Shown piece by piece: positions 8,074 to 15,888 of a stretch of DNA of 64,000 nucleotides. The first letter of the stretch is position 1; every line of letters begins with the position of its first letter. The translations under genes were made by a program, and so were the position numbers. This DNA comes from Catenovulum agarivorans DS-2 (lineage in GTDB: Bacteria; Pseudomonadota; Gammaproteobacteria; Enterobacterales; Alteromonadaceae), in NCBI RefSeq assembly GCF_000568405.1, contig NZ_ARZY01000018.1, positions 1 to 64,000 on the forward strand, in the 5' to 3' direction. The notes under the pieces are model-generated. The model was not told where the DNA came from. It made no database searches and was given only the letters and a program-made list of their open reading frames with translations.

Positions 8074-8488
8074 GTTTGCCTCCAGACATACTAATAACTG
8101 TTCGTCCGTTATCGTTGCGCTCACGCACAAAAACAAATTCGCAAATGTCCTGTTTCGATGTCACCAAACTGTTGCTTAAATTAGCTGCATACACATACAA
8201 CGAAAGAGCATCAAAATGGCTACCCGAATCGAAAAACCAACACAACTTCAACGTGAGCAAATTGGCTGGCCGAGTCAGCTTGGCTTTGTAAGGTTTACAC
8301 AAACTCGCAATGTGTTCATCAGTGGCAAGCAAATTAGCGAAGTTAGGTGTTTGCTCAATACTTTGCTGAGTTACGCGCCACAGCAACGTGTGCTCTGTGT
8401 TCAATTGGGTTTGAGCGCTAGGTGCAATGTAATGCTTGCGTTGCAAACTTTGGTTTGGCGTAAGTGGTGTACAAATAGCGCTAGCCAT
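8066..8488 (-). CDS. Hypothetical phage early protein
   Basis: 140 residues with no motif I recognise. It overlaps its neighbours by eight bases on both sides, the mark of a tightly packed phage operon, and its frame is open throughout. Composition is ordinary and no membrane segment stands out. Confidence 0.65.
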   Translation of the reverse strand: MASAICTPLTPNQSLQRKHYIAPSAQTQLNTEHTLLWRVTQQSIEQTPNFANLLATDEHIASLCKPYKAKLTRPANLLTLKLCWFFDSGSHFDALSLYVYAANLSNSLVTSKQDICEFVFVRERNDNGRTVISMSGGKHA

Positions 8489-8837
8489 ATTTCACCTCCG
8501 TGTTGGTGCAGCTACTTACTAGCGCCAATCGAACTGACGGAAAACACACAGCGGTTTTTTGTCGGCTCTCTAAGCAATGCGGAGGCGTAACCATGCCAAG
8601 TGATTCAAGCTTGCGTCGTAACTCGCGGCAGTACCTTTTGCTTACGCCAAGGGCGGCGGCCATGTCTTTAAACTTCATGTCGGTTTGGCAAAGTTTGGTT
8701 AAATTTCGCATTAAGCGGCGGTGCTCTGTGCTAATACGTTTTGCCAAAATTAGCGAGTGGCATGCTTGCAACTGTTGCCGTTGCTGGTTGCATAAATTAA
8801 TCAACTCAGCGTGGCTTAAATTATTTAAGTCGGTCAT
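8481..8837 (-). CDS. Phage early protein with helix-turn-helix
   Basis: 118 residues. The N-terminal helix (LSHAELINLCNQQRQQLQAC) is coiled-coil-like, and the middle DMAAALGVSKRYCRELRRKL is a convincing helix-turn-helix. It lies directly after the Ner-like gene. Likely an early regulator; target unknown. Confidence 0.65.
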   Translation of the reverse strand: MTDLNNLSHAELINLCNQQRQQLQACHSLILAKRISTEHRRLMRNLTKLCQTDMKFKDMAAALGVSKRYCRELRRKLESLGMVTPPHCLESRQKTAVCFPSVRLALVSSCTNTEVKYG

Positions 8838-8854
8838 TGGGGGCGTCCTTGTGG

Positions 8855-9124
8855 TTAGCTGGCTTGTGCGAATAATTCGCGCAATTCTGCAACTTTGGCT
8901 TTGCGGGCTTTGCCTACGCAGCGTTTTGAATTGGCAATGGCGGGAAATACTTCTTCCAGTGGCTTTTCAATTATTTTGCAAACGGCTTCTGCAATGGTGC
9001 GAGACTTGTTATGGCCACCAATTAAACCAGACACAGAGCCTAAGCTTACGTCTAACGCATCGGCGATCATGGACAAGGTGTAGCCTTTATCACTAATGGC
9101 TTGTTTGATTTCTTCGGAATTCAT
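8855..9124 (-). CDS. ner: Ner-like early regulator
   Basis: 89 residues, first gene of the early operon. The N-terminal half, IKQAISDKGYTLSMIADALDV then LIGGHNKSRTIAEAVCKIIEKP, follows the Ner/Nlp pattern of a lambda-repressor-like helix-turn-helix with the EEVFPAI closing motif. In Mu, Ner represses both the early and the repressor promoter to drive lytic growth. Position and divergent orientation to the repressor agree. Confidence 0.82.
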   Translation of the reverse strand: MNSEEIKQAISDKGYTLSMIADALDVSLGSVSGLIGGHNKSRTIAEAVCKIIEKPLEEVFPAIANSKRCVGKARKAKVAELRELFAQAS

Positions 9125-9202
9125 AGTAAATTACCTCTTTGGTTTACCCTGTTGCGTGGTTTTGGCGAACGGTTGCAGCAGGGTTTGATAAAGTTCGAGA
9201 TA

Positions 9203-9231
9203 AATATAGGGTGCATATTTGCACCTGTCAA
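9203..9231 (-). promoter_or_regulatory. Early promoter with operator in its spacer
   Basis: On the minus strand TTGACA (9231-9226) and TATATT (9208-9203) are separated by exactly 17 bp, a near-perfect sigma70 promoter reading into ner. The whole 17-bp spacer is the palindrome at 9210-9225 plus one base, so a protein bound there would block polymerase directly. Confidence 0.85.
9210..9225. promoter_or_regulatory. Operator O1
   Basis: Inverted repeat GGTGCA-TATT-TGCACC, perfect 6-bp arms. It fills the spacer of the early promoter. Its likely ligand is the repressor encoded next door. Confidence 0.8.
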
Positions 9232-9239
9232 TATAAAAA

Positions 9240-9255
9240 GGTGCAAATATGCAAT
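9240..9255. promoter_or_regulatory. Operator O2 overlapping the repressor start
   Basis: GGTGCA-AATA-TGCAAT, a second, weaker copy of O1 (right arm 4 of 6) starting 30 bp, three helical turns, from O1. It covers the Shine-Dalgarno (AAGG at 9238-9241) and the ATG at 9249 of the repressor gene, suggesting autorepression. Confidence 0.7.
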
Positions 9256-9647
9256 CTTTTTTGTTGTCTGAGAGAGAACGTCTCGGTTTAAAACAGAAAG
9301 ACGTTTTTGAATTTATAGGTGTAAATAAGGCGACTTATTACCGCTGGGAGTCTGGTAATCCAATTCCCTCAGACAAATTAAATGAATTGTCAAAGCTAGG
9401 CTTTGATGTGAATTACGTGGTAACAGGCCAGCGTGATTCGGTGGCTATAAACAAACAAAACTACGACAGAGCAATGCGTATAGTGATGTTGTACGTCATT
9501 AAATCAGGCCGAGAAGTGGCCGACCCAGACATGTTTGTGCAAGTGGTAAACGAGGTATATCAAGTTATTGAGTTTTGCGAACAAAATAACAAAGAAATTG
9601 ATCAAGTCGAAATTGGGGCAAAGGTAATAAATTTATTCGCAGCATAA
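9249..9647 (+). CDS. c: Phage repressor, Cro/CI helix-turn-helix
   Basis: 132 residues. The N-terminal Cro/CI domain is clear: LLSERERLGLKQKDVFEFIGV, then NKATYYRWESGNPIPS. The C-terminal half is helical and probably dimerises; there is no LexA-like Ser/Lys self-cleavage domain, so induction by RecA cleavage is not expected. It is divergent from ner with 124 bp between, containing both operators. It is taken as the lysogeny repressor by position. Confidence 0.88.
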   Translation: MQSFLLSERERLGLKQKDVFEFIGVNKATYYRWESGNPIPSDKLNELSKLGFDVNYVVTGQRDSVAINKQNYDRAMRIVMLYVIKSGREVADPDMFVQVVNEVYQVIEFCEQNNKEIDQVEIGAKVINLFAA

Positions 9648-9663
9648 CGGAAAAGGAGCAGTA

Positions 9664-10269
9664 ATGGACAACGATAATAAGATTGTTGAGGAGTTATTAA
9701 AAAACAACAACGTTCTATCGTTTGAAAAAATGTTGAAGCAAAAAAGGGCTAGCGGTGAGCGTTCGGGTACAACCATAGGCAACGGCAATATCATTGCCGG
9801 AGGTAGTATTTCCATTAACCAGCCGCCAGCTATTCAACAGATTATGGTAACGCCAGGCGAGCAACATATAACAGATGCTCAAGCGTATGAAATAAAAGAG
9901 TTGGTGCGTCAAATAGTTGTACTCGAAGCGCACGTAAAAGAAAAGCCCCGCGGCTATGCCGCTGTATGGGCTAGCTTTAAGCGCAAATTTAAATGCACTA
10001 AATACCAGCTATTAACGCAAGAGCAATTCGACCCTGCCATTAGTTATTTACGCCAAACAATTGGCCGTTTAAGTCGCTCTGTAAAAGCCAAGCAGTCGCC
10101 AGAATGGCGAAAGCGTAAGTATTCGTTTATTCATACCAATGTTAAAAAGTTAGGCATTGAGCAAGAACGAAAAGATTACATGGCCATTAACTTTGGAGCC
10201 GAGTCGATGAAAGAGCTGAGCGATAGAGAATTGGAACAGCTGTACAATTGGGTTGCTAAGTTGAAGTGA
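9664..10269 (+). CDS. ORF6C-like domain protein in the lysogeny region
   Basis: 201 residues. Residues 70-130 (ITDAQAYEIKELVRQIVVLE ... AAVWASFKRKFKCTKYQLL ... FDPAISYLRQ) follow the ORF6C domain found at the C-terminus of phage antirepressors; the C-terminal KELSDRELEQLYNWV resembles the last helix of GemA-type proteins. There is a Gly/Asn-rich segment (TTIGNGNIIAGGSISINQ). It follows the repressor by 16 bp with AAAGGAG upstream, so it is probably co-expressed in the lysogen. It may modulate repression or serve as a moron; this is inference. Confidence 0.7.
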   Translation: MDNDNKIVEELLKNNNVLSFEKMLKQKRASGERSGTTIGNGNIIAGGSISINQPPAIQQIMVTPGEQHITDAQAYEIKELVRQIVVLEAHVKEKPRGYAAVWASFKRKFKCTKYQLLTQEQFDPAISYLRQTIGRLSRSVKAKQSPEWRKRKYSFIHTNVKKLGIEQERKDYMAINFGAESMKELSDRELEQLYNWVAKLK

Positions 10270-10305
10270 ACTGAGTTTTACGTTTATAAATTACAAGGAT
10301 TAAAC

Positions 10306-10806
10306 ATGGCCGTTAAAGTAATAGAGTGCCCTGAATGTGGTAAAAAAAATGTCGCTAAGGCAGCAGAATGCATTAAATGCGGAACAGTATTAAATGAGAA
10401 TACGTATCAAAATAGGTTTAAACGCAACAAGCAAGGAAATGGAGTTTTTGCCAAATTGATACTTGGTGTTTGTGTACTTGCTGTAAGTGTTATGGCTGGG
10501 TTTATTTCAAATAAAATTTTCAGCTCTAATATATCGTTTTTCTCGGGTGAATATCAGCCGCTCGCTGAAATTGTGCAAATGTATTTGAAAGATCCTTCAA
10601 GTTACAAGCACTTGGAAACTCAAATTGTTGAATTAACGGAATATAAAATTTTAGTTACACTCACATACAGTGCCACTAATTCATTCGGTGCGCGGTTGAA
10701 AAGTTCTGCCAAGGCTACTTTTAACCTGAATGGAACGCTGATTGAATACCAAGAATCCCCGTTTTTTTGTAATTTGGATTTGTTGGATTGTCAGAATAAT
10801 TATTAA
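10306..10806 (+). CDS. Zinc-ribbon membrane protein
   Basis: 166 residues. An N-terminal zinc ribbon (CPECGKKNVAKAAECIKCG, residues 8-26) is followed by one membrane span at about 46-68 and an extra-cytoplasmic domain with LKDPSSYKHLE. The architecture, a cytoplasmic zinc finger tethered to a periplasmic domain, is frequent in phage and genomic-island cargo. Third gene after the repressor; function unknown. Confidence 0.7.
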   Translation: MAVKVIECPECGKKNVAKAAECIKCGTVLNENTYQNRFKRNKQGNGVFAKLILGVCVLAVSVMAGFISNKIFSSNISFFSGEYQPLAEIVQMYLKDPSSYKHLETQIVELTEYKILVTLTYSATNSFGARLKSSAKATFNLNGTLIEYQESPFFCNLDLLDCQNNY

Positions 10807-10917
10807 GGGGTATAAAGTAATTACATTTTCAATTAGCAGCATTGGAAAGTGCTGAGAGATTAAACGATAACTAACGGCTGTTTTATATGGTTTAACAATT
10901 GATATGAGGGTACGGTA

Positions 10918-11196
10918 GTGACTAATCTTTTGAAAAATCTTCTACCCCAACAGGGTGAAATTTTAACAATCAAGGAATTGCTAAAGCACTTCGAAGACAA
11001 CAATATTGTTGTATACAAGAAAAAAGGGCACGAAGTGGTTTTTGATGATTCATTTAGAAAGGATTTGGAAAGTTTATTGGAGAGCCAGTGCATCACGAAT
11101 TTACAAGGCCAAGCATCAATGCAGGAAATTGGTCTAAGAATTGGTGTCAAAGGGTCTTTAGTTATTGAGGATAATACACAGGTTCAAATTAATTAG
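10918..11196 (+). CDS. Hypothetical lysogeny-region protein
   Basis: 92 residues from a GTG start. A rightward frame in the cargo block between repressor and late genes; it contains no motif I know, begins with a helical segment (LLPQQGEILTIKELLKHFED) and is basic in the middle. The 110-bp gap upstream may hold its own promoter but none is obvious. A short GTG frame in AT-rich DNA, so it is less certain than its neighbours. Confidence 0.5.
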   Translation: MTNLLKNLLPQQGEILTIKELLKHFEDNNIVVYKKKGHEVVFDDSFRKDLESLLESQCITNLQGQASMQEIGLRIGVKGSLVIEDNTQVQIN

Positions 11197-11258
11197 GTTT
11201 AATTTAATCAGCTCAAAAGGGCAAGAGCCACGTGGTATAGGCAACGCAAAAGGTTTGT

Positions 11259-11909
11259 ATGAATAGTAAAGGGCTATTAATTTTTTTGGTTTCATCAGGA
11301 ATAGTGTACTTTCTTTTTGCAATTATGAAAATCTCGCAATGTGTATCGGTTGAATTAATGCAGTCGTTTGTCACTAGCTTGGCTGTTGGTATGCTTGCGT
11401 TGGGGGGGATTGTATATGCTCAATGGCAATTTAATATCCGCCAGGAGAAGCAGTTTGCAATGGACCACCAGCAAAAACTTGATGATGAGTTAAGGAGGCA
11501 TTTGTATACGCTGTATAAGGCTTTGGGTGAATTGGAAATTGTTATTTCTGACCAATGTGATATTGGTTTATCCAATCCAAACGTTACTGCTAAGGTTGCC
11601 AATAAAGTCGATGCTGCTAGGCGTGTACTGGAAACACAATTATTAGAATGCGAGAGTATAATAACAATTTTATGTTTTGATGAAAGGGCGCTCGGCTTAC
11701 ACAATTATATTGACGAACTTCGGACTATGGCCTCCTCTTATGTTAATTTATACGCAAGAAGCAGTAATAATAATTCGTTTTATGCTTTTGTTGGTAGCGC
11801 GTATACCACGATGCTATTTCGTTGGCAATCTACCTGCTACGCAACCTTAACAGACATAAGGCTAAGTATTGTGAGTACTGGGCGAAATATAAACGAATTT
11901 AAGCGCTGA
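11259..11909 (+). CDS. Two-span membrane protein in the lysogeny region
   Basis: 216 residues. Two N-terminal membrane helices (about 5-25 and 37-56) are followed by a long helical cytoplasmic domain. No family recognised. Inner-membrane proteins placed between a repressor and late genes are often superinfection-exclusion or anti-phage morons; here that is inference from position and topology. Base composition is more AT-rich than the neighbouring late genes. Confidence 0.65.
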   Translation: MNSKGLLIFLVSSGIVYFLFAIMKISQCVSVELMQSFVTSLAVGMLALGGIVYAQWQFNIRQEKQFAMDHQQKLDDELRRHLYTLYKALGELEIVISDQCDIGLSNPNVTAKVANKVDAARRVLETQLLECESIITILCFDERALGLHNYIDELRTMASSYVNLYARSSNNNSFYAFVGSAYTTMLFRWQSTCYATLTDIRLSIVSTGRNINEFKR

Positions 11910-11955
11910 TTTTTATTTTATAAACTCAGTCGGACATAAAAACACTGTTACATAG

Positions 11956-12013
11956 TAAAAACCTTTAACCCAAGTTACATGACCAAAATTAGCTAGCTAT
12001 TCCATTCTATAGC
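11956..12013 (+). promoter_or_regulatory. Mor-dependent promoter of the lysis and head genes
   Basis: ACCTTTAACCCAAGTTACAT then GACC (11961-11984) is repeated with few changes at 19811-19834. The core is an inverted repeat TAAC-N4-GTTA, the kind of dyad bound by Mor/C dimers, and is followed 20-25 bp later by a -10-like TCTAT (12007-12011). No -35 box is evident, as expected for an activator-dependent promoter. The upstream region 11910-11955 shows nothing else. Confidence 0.65.
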
Positions 12014-12041
12014 CACGTTTTTAAACAAACTCCGTGGCTAT
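12009..12041 (+). promoter_or_regulatory. Hairpin at the start of the endolysin gene
   Basis: A perfect 9-bp stem ATAGCCACG / CGTGGCTAT with a 15-base loop ends two bases before the ATG at 12043 and includes the alternative GTG at 12034. No Shine-Dalgarno is visible. If transcription starts near 12012, the hairpin is the very 5' end of the late transcript and could delay endolysin translation or stabilise the mRNA. Confidence 0.55.
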
Positions 12042-12042
12042 A

Positions 12043-12663
12043 ATGAATCCCCCAAAAAAACACCAAATTTTACAAGCTGAAAACCCAGGGTTTGATATTT
12101 CAAACTATCGGTTTTTAATGCAATACCCTAGTGCGTTTGTTGACGCAATACTCTTTGTATTGGTTGTTGAAGGCGCTTTAAAAAGTAATGGTGGCCAAAC
12201 CAACCAGCATAACGACAAAGGCGGTTTAACTCGCTTTGGCCTTAGCCAAAAATATAACCACGAAATTGACGTAACCAAGCTCACGTTAGAAAGCGCAGTG
12301 GCGCACTATCACAAAAAATATTACCTATACCCACGCATAAACCTACTACCTGTTTACCTGCAGCCGTCTGTATTTGGCGCATACGTTAATGCGGGTGTAG
12401 ATGAGTCGATTAAATTTTTGCAAATAAGCTGCGGTGCCGCGGCTGATGGTGTTATTGGCCCTCAAACCGTTAGCCATGCCAGCGGGCGAACGCCAAGCGC
12501 TTTACTGGCCGATTTTTTAAGCCGTCGGGGGGCGGATTATAGCCTGACTGCTGCGAGCGATTGCAGCCAGTCGGGCTATTTACGTGGTTGGTTACGCCGT
12601 ACCTATTTGCAGTTGCAATACTCCATTGCCATTAGCGAAGAACAGGAGGCCACCCATGGCTAA
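12043..12663 (+). CDS. Endolysin, GH108-type N-acetylmuramidase
   Basis: 206 residues from the ATG at 12043 (GTG at 12034 is an alternative). The pattern VVEGALKSNGG ... HNDKGGLTRFGLSQ, with the catalytic Glu in VVEG, and the C-terminal GVIGPQTV peptidoglycan-binding-like motif match phage lysozymes of the glycoside hydrolase 108 family, which cut the glycan backbone at the end of the lytic cycle. It is the first gene after the Mor-type promoter. It has no signal peptide, so it needs a holin. Confidence 0.85.
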   Translation: MNPPKKHQILQAENPGFDISNYRFLMQYPSAFVDAILFVLVVEGALKSNGGQTNQHNDKGGLTRFGLSQKYNHEIDVTKLTLESAVAHYHKKYYLYPRINLLPVYLQPSVFGAYVNAGVDESIKFLQISCGAAADGVIGPQTVSHASGRTPSALLADFLSRRGADYSLTAASDCSQSGYLRGWLRRTYLQLQYSIAISEEQEATHG

Positions 12664-12883
12664 AGTATTTCGCGCTGTACTTATTGCGGTATTAGAAAAA
12701 CTACTTATGGCCGCCATTACCGTTGATGTGTTGCTGCCATTGGCTATCAAGCTATTACGTAAAGCCGCAAAACTTTCTACCAACAAAGTGGATGACCAAT
12801 GGGTTGATGGCATTGAAAACAAGTTAATTGAAAACGGTGATTTACCACCCAAACCACACACCAAGGACACGCCAAATGGATAA
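12656..12883 (+). CDS. Small membrane protein, holin candidate
   Basis: 75 residues from the ATG at 12656, which is served by AGGAGG seven bases upstream; the frame is open upstream but overlaps the endolysin. A hydrophobic stretch (LIAVLEKLLMAAITVDVLLPLAI) can form one membrane helix, followed by a charged C-terminus. Position beside the endolysin makes a holin plausible, though the sequence does not belong to a holin family I know. Confidence 0.6.
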   Translation: MAKVFRAVLIAVLEKLLMAAITVDVLLPLAIKLLRKAAKLSTNKVDDQWVDGIENKLIENGDLPPKPHTKDTPNG

Positions 12884-13100
12884 CGCCGACAGAGCGCAAG
12901 ACTTAATAGAAATGCGTACAAACCATGCCTTGCAAGCCAATAAAGCTAAATTTAAAGGCGCGGATATAGACGAACCCTACTGCCTAGCGTGCGGCATTGA
13001 AATACCCCAAGCAAGACGCAAGGCCGTACATAACTGCGAATACTGCATTGACTGCCAGCAAGAACAAGAGCTGCGCCGTCGCCAGCAACTCGGGGGCTAA
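12876..13100 (+). CDS. TraR/DksA-like zinc-finger protein
   Basis: 74 residues from the ATG at 12876, which overlaps the previous stop. Cys-X2-Cys (CLAC) and CEYC-like pairs separated by 17 residues, with IPQARRKAV between, are the TraR/DksA zinc finger. Such proteins bind the secondary channel of RNA polymerase and mimic DksA/ppGpp. Common in the lysis region of Mu-like and P2-like phages. Confidence 0.85.
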   Translation: MDNADRAQDLIEMRTNHALQANKAKFKGADIDEPYCLACGIEIPQARRKAVHNCEYCIDCQQEQELRRRQQLGG

Positions 13101-13101
13101 C

Positions 13102-13413
13102 ATGGACTTTATTATGGAATGGTGGAAAGCCTTTATTGCCATAGCCTGCGCCATTGTTGGAGCAGGCGCACTGGCTTGGCTGCGTAGCACCTTTGTTAGC
13201 AAAAAAGAATTTGAGCAGCACAAGCAGCGTTTAACGGATATTGAAAAAACCATTGAAGACCTGCCCAGCTCAGAAGATTTACACGAACTGGACAAGCGCT
13301 TAATTGAAGTGGGCGGCAAAATAGACTCGCTCACCCCGCAATTAAACGACGTTAAAAAACTAACTGATTTACTAATGGAAAACGAATTAAGAGGTGCGCG
13401 CAATGGCGATTAA
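13102..13413 (+). CDS. DUF2730 protein (Mu gp25-like)
   Basis: 103 residues from the ATG at 13102. One N-terminal membrane span (WWKAFIAIACAIVGAGALAW) precedes a coiled coil (KKEFEQHKQRLTDIEKTIED). This is the layout of DUF2730, in the position of Mu gp25. Function unknown; a spanin-like or envelope role is possible. Confidence 0.8.
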   Translation: MDFIMEWWKAFIAIACAIVGAGALAWLRSTFVSKKEFEQHKQRLTDIEKTIEDLPSSEDLHELDKRLIEVGGKIDSLTPQLNDVKKLTDLLMENELRGARNGD

Positions 13414-13702
13414 CCAAATTAAGTCTGAGCATGTTCGGCTTAGCATTTTAATTGCATTAAGCGAAGACGCTGGCTATCAACTTAACAGCAGCATGATTGG
13501 CGACATACTCAAACACTATCACTTAAAAAGTAGTCGTGACGAAGTGCATACCGAGCTAGCTTGGTTAGAGCGCAATGGCTATGTAAAGCTTGAAAAACTC
13601 AGTGCCAACACATGGCTTGCAACTATTAGCCAGTCAGGTGTTGATGTGGTTGAAGGTTCAATTGTCGTGCCTGGTATAAAACGCCCAAGCCCGCGGAGCT
13701 AA
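13403..13702 (+). CDS. Mu gp26-like winged-helix protein
   Basis: 99 residues from the ATG at 13403, overlapping the previous gene by 11 bases. The sequence SEHVRLSILIALSEDAGYQL ... TELAWLERNGYVKLE is a winged helix-turn-helix. It matches the protein of Mu-like phages placed just before the small terminase gene (gp26 position). Confidence 0.8.
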   Translation: MAINQIKSEHVRLSILIALSEDAGYQLNSSMIGDILKHYHLKSSRDEVHTELAWLERNGYVKLEKLSANTWLATISQSGVDVVEGSIVVPGIKRPSPRS

Positions 13703-13704
13703 CC

Positions 13705-14301
13705 ATGACCGAATCAGTGCGCCGCGGTAAACCTAGCAAAGTAGATTTACTGCCAGAAGATATTAAAAAGCGGCTAGACGAAATGCTGCGCGACAAGCGT
13801 TTTAGCCAAAGCGAAATATTAGAAGAAGTAAACCAGTTAATTATTCAATCGGGCCTTGACGATGGCGCAACCATTAGCCGCAGCGGATTAAGCCGCCATG
13901 CGCAAAAAACCGAAGCCATAGGCCAAAAGCTGCGCGAACTGCGTGAGTCTACCAAAGCATTAACTGCAGAGCTGGGCGACAAACCCACAGGCGATACAAC
14001 AAAGCTGATCCTTGAAATGGGACGGTCTCAATTGTTTAAAGCCATGCAAAAGCAATTAATGAACCCAGATGATGACGATGATGTAGACATCGGCATGATT
14101 AAAGATGCCATGCTGGCTGCACAACGACTAGAAGCAACCGCAATGGCCGCGCATAAACGCCAGCAAGAAATTGAAAAAGCCTATGCCGAAAAACTAGCCC
14201 AAGAGCTAGATGAAAAAACCAGCAACGAGTTTGTGCCGCAGTCGCGTGAAGAAATGCTGGCGTTCTTTAAGCACGACATTTTGGGTTTAAAACATGACTG
14301 A
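13705..14301 (+). CDS. DUF3486 protein, likely small terminase subunit (Mu gp27-like)
   Basis: 198 residues. It opens with a basic helix-turn-helix (KVDLLPEDIKKRLDEML) with SGLSRHAQKTEAIGQKL, typical of DUF3486, and has long helices and an acidic run (DDDDDVD). By position it is the Mu gp27 equivalent, taken to be the DNA-recognition (small) terminase subunit. It overlaps the large terminase gene by eight bases. Confidence 0.85.
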   Translation: MTESVRRGKPSKVDLLPEDIKKRLDEMLRDKRFSQSEILEEVNQLIIQSGLDDGATISRSGLSRHAQKTEAIGQKLRELRESTKALTAELGDKPTGDTTKLILEMGRSQLFKAMQKQLMNPDDDDDVDIGMIKDAMLAAQRLEATAMAAHKRQQEIEKAYAEKLAQELDEKTSNEFVPQSREEMLAFFKHDILGLKHD

Positions 14302-15871
14302 GCAAGCCCCACTTTCTAAAATTGCGGGTTCGTTAGCAATTGCGCTGCAATCAGACATTTTATTTGGCTACCAAAAAGAGTGGATGCAAGACAAATCCGT
14401 TATCAAAATAGCGGATAAATCACGCCGAACAGGTTTAACCTTTGCTGAAGCTTGTGATGATGTAATGTGTGCATCGCAGCCGGTTAACGCGCAAAACACT
14501 TACTACCTTGGCTCAGATAAAGAAATGGCCAAAGAGTTTATCGATGCCTGTGCTTTTTGGGCGCGTAAACTCAATATGGTTATGACCGAAATTGAAGAAA
14601 GTATCTTTGAAGACGAAGATGAAGACGGCAATAAAAAAAGCATTAAGTCGTTTGAAATTAAGTTTCCACACACGGGTAAAAAAATACTCGCGCTAAGTTC
14701 AAACCCGCGCAACTTGCGTGGCCGCCAAGGCAATGTGGTTATTGACGAAGCGGCATTCCACGACAGATTAGACGAAGTATTAAAAGCCGCCATGGCTCTC
14801 ACTATGTGGGGCGGCAAGCTGCGTATTATCTCAACCCATAATGGCGTTGATAACCTGTTTAATACACTTATCACCCAAGCCCGTCGTGGCGAGAAAAACT
14901 ACTCGGTACACCATATACCCATTGATAAAGCCCTCAAACATGGGCTGTATAAGCGTATATGTTTAATTAGCGGTCAAGAATGGTCGCAGCAAAAAGAAGA
15001 TACCTGGCTAAAAGAGCAAGTTAACTTTTACCCAACCGAAGAAGCCGCCAACGAAGAGCTGTTTTGTGTACCCAGCCAAGGTGCAGGGCAGTATTTAAGC
15101 CGTAGAGTACGTGAGCGTGCATTATCCGAACATTGCAAAGTTGTGCGCTATACAGCACCACAAGACTTTGAAATATGGACAGAGGAGCAGCGCGTAATCG
15201 ATGTACAAAAATGGTGTGAAGAGCAGCTGCTACCATTGCTGGAAAAACTCAGCCCTGATTTAAGCCACGCATTTGGTGAAGACTTTGCGCGTAAAGGCGA
15301 TTTGTCTGTATTCAGTATTGGTGAGATTAAACAGGACACCAAGCTTGAAGTGCCCATTATGGTTGAACTGCGTAATGTAACTTACGACCAGCAGCGGCAA
15401 ATTATGTTTTACATAACCGAGCGTTTACCTCGTTTACGTGGTTTGGCTTTTGACGCCACAGGTAATGGCGGCTATTTAGCTGAAGCGGCCATGCTGAAAT
15501 ACGGTACAGAATTGGTTGATTGTGTTCACCTTTCGCAAAACTGGTACCGCGAATGGATGCCAAAAGTTAAAGACTACTTTGATATGAACAATATTGTTCT
15601 ACCCAAAGATCAGGATGTGTTAGACGACCTTGGCCAAATCAAACTTAAAAACGGTATAGCGCAAGTTGATAAGGGCAAAAACGAAGGTAGTGATGGCAAT
15701 AAGCGCCATGGCGATGCCGCGATATCTATAGCCATGTTAGTACGTGCCGCTGAAATGGACGGCAGTGCAATTGAATACACCAGTCTACCCGGCAAAGGCG
15801 GTTTGTACGGCCAAAATGATGACGATGATTTAGACGACCTACCAGCAACAGGCTCAGATGGCTGTTACTAA
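14294..15871 (+). CDS. Large terminase subunit (Mu gp28-like)
   Basis: 525 residues. A P-loop variant SRRTGLTFAEA, a Walker B NVVIDEAAFHD and a nuclease half with FDATGNGGYL and HGDAAIS are seen in gp28-type terminases, which cut and pump phage DNA into the prohead. The frame is intact. It precedes the portal gene by 17 bases. Confidence 0.92.
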   Translation: MTEQAPLSKIAGSLAIALQSDILFGYQKEWMQDKSVIKIADKSRRTGLTFAEACDDVMCASQPVNAQNTYYLGSDKEMAKEFIDACAFWARKLNMVMTEIEESIFEDEDEDGNKKSIKSFEIKFPHTGKKILALSSNPRNLRGRQGNVVIDEAAFHDRLDEVLKAAMALTMWGGKLRIISTHNGVDNLFNTLITQARRGEKNYSVHHIPIDKALKHGLYKRICLISGQEWSQQKEDTWLKEQVNFYPTEEAANEELFCVPSQGAGQYLSRRVRERALSEHCKVVRYTAPQDFEIWTEEQRVIDVQKWCEEQLLPLLEKLSPDLSHAFGEDFARKGDLSVFSIGEIKQDTKLEVPIMVELRNVTYDQQRQIMFYITERLPRLRGLAFDATGNGGYLAEAAMLKYGTELVDCVHLSQNWYREWMPKVKDYFDMNNIVLPKDQDVLDDLGQIKLKNGIAQVDKGKNEGSDGNKRHGDAAISIAMLVRAAEMDGSAIEYTSLPGKGGLYGQNDDDDLDDLPATGSDGCY

Positions 15872-15888
15872 AGCAACAGGAACCCACC

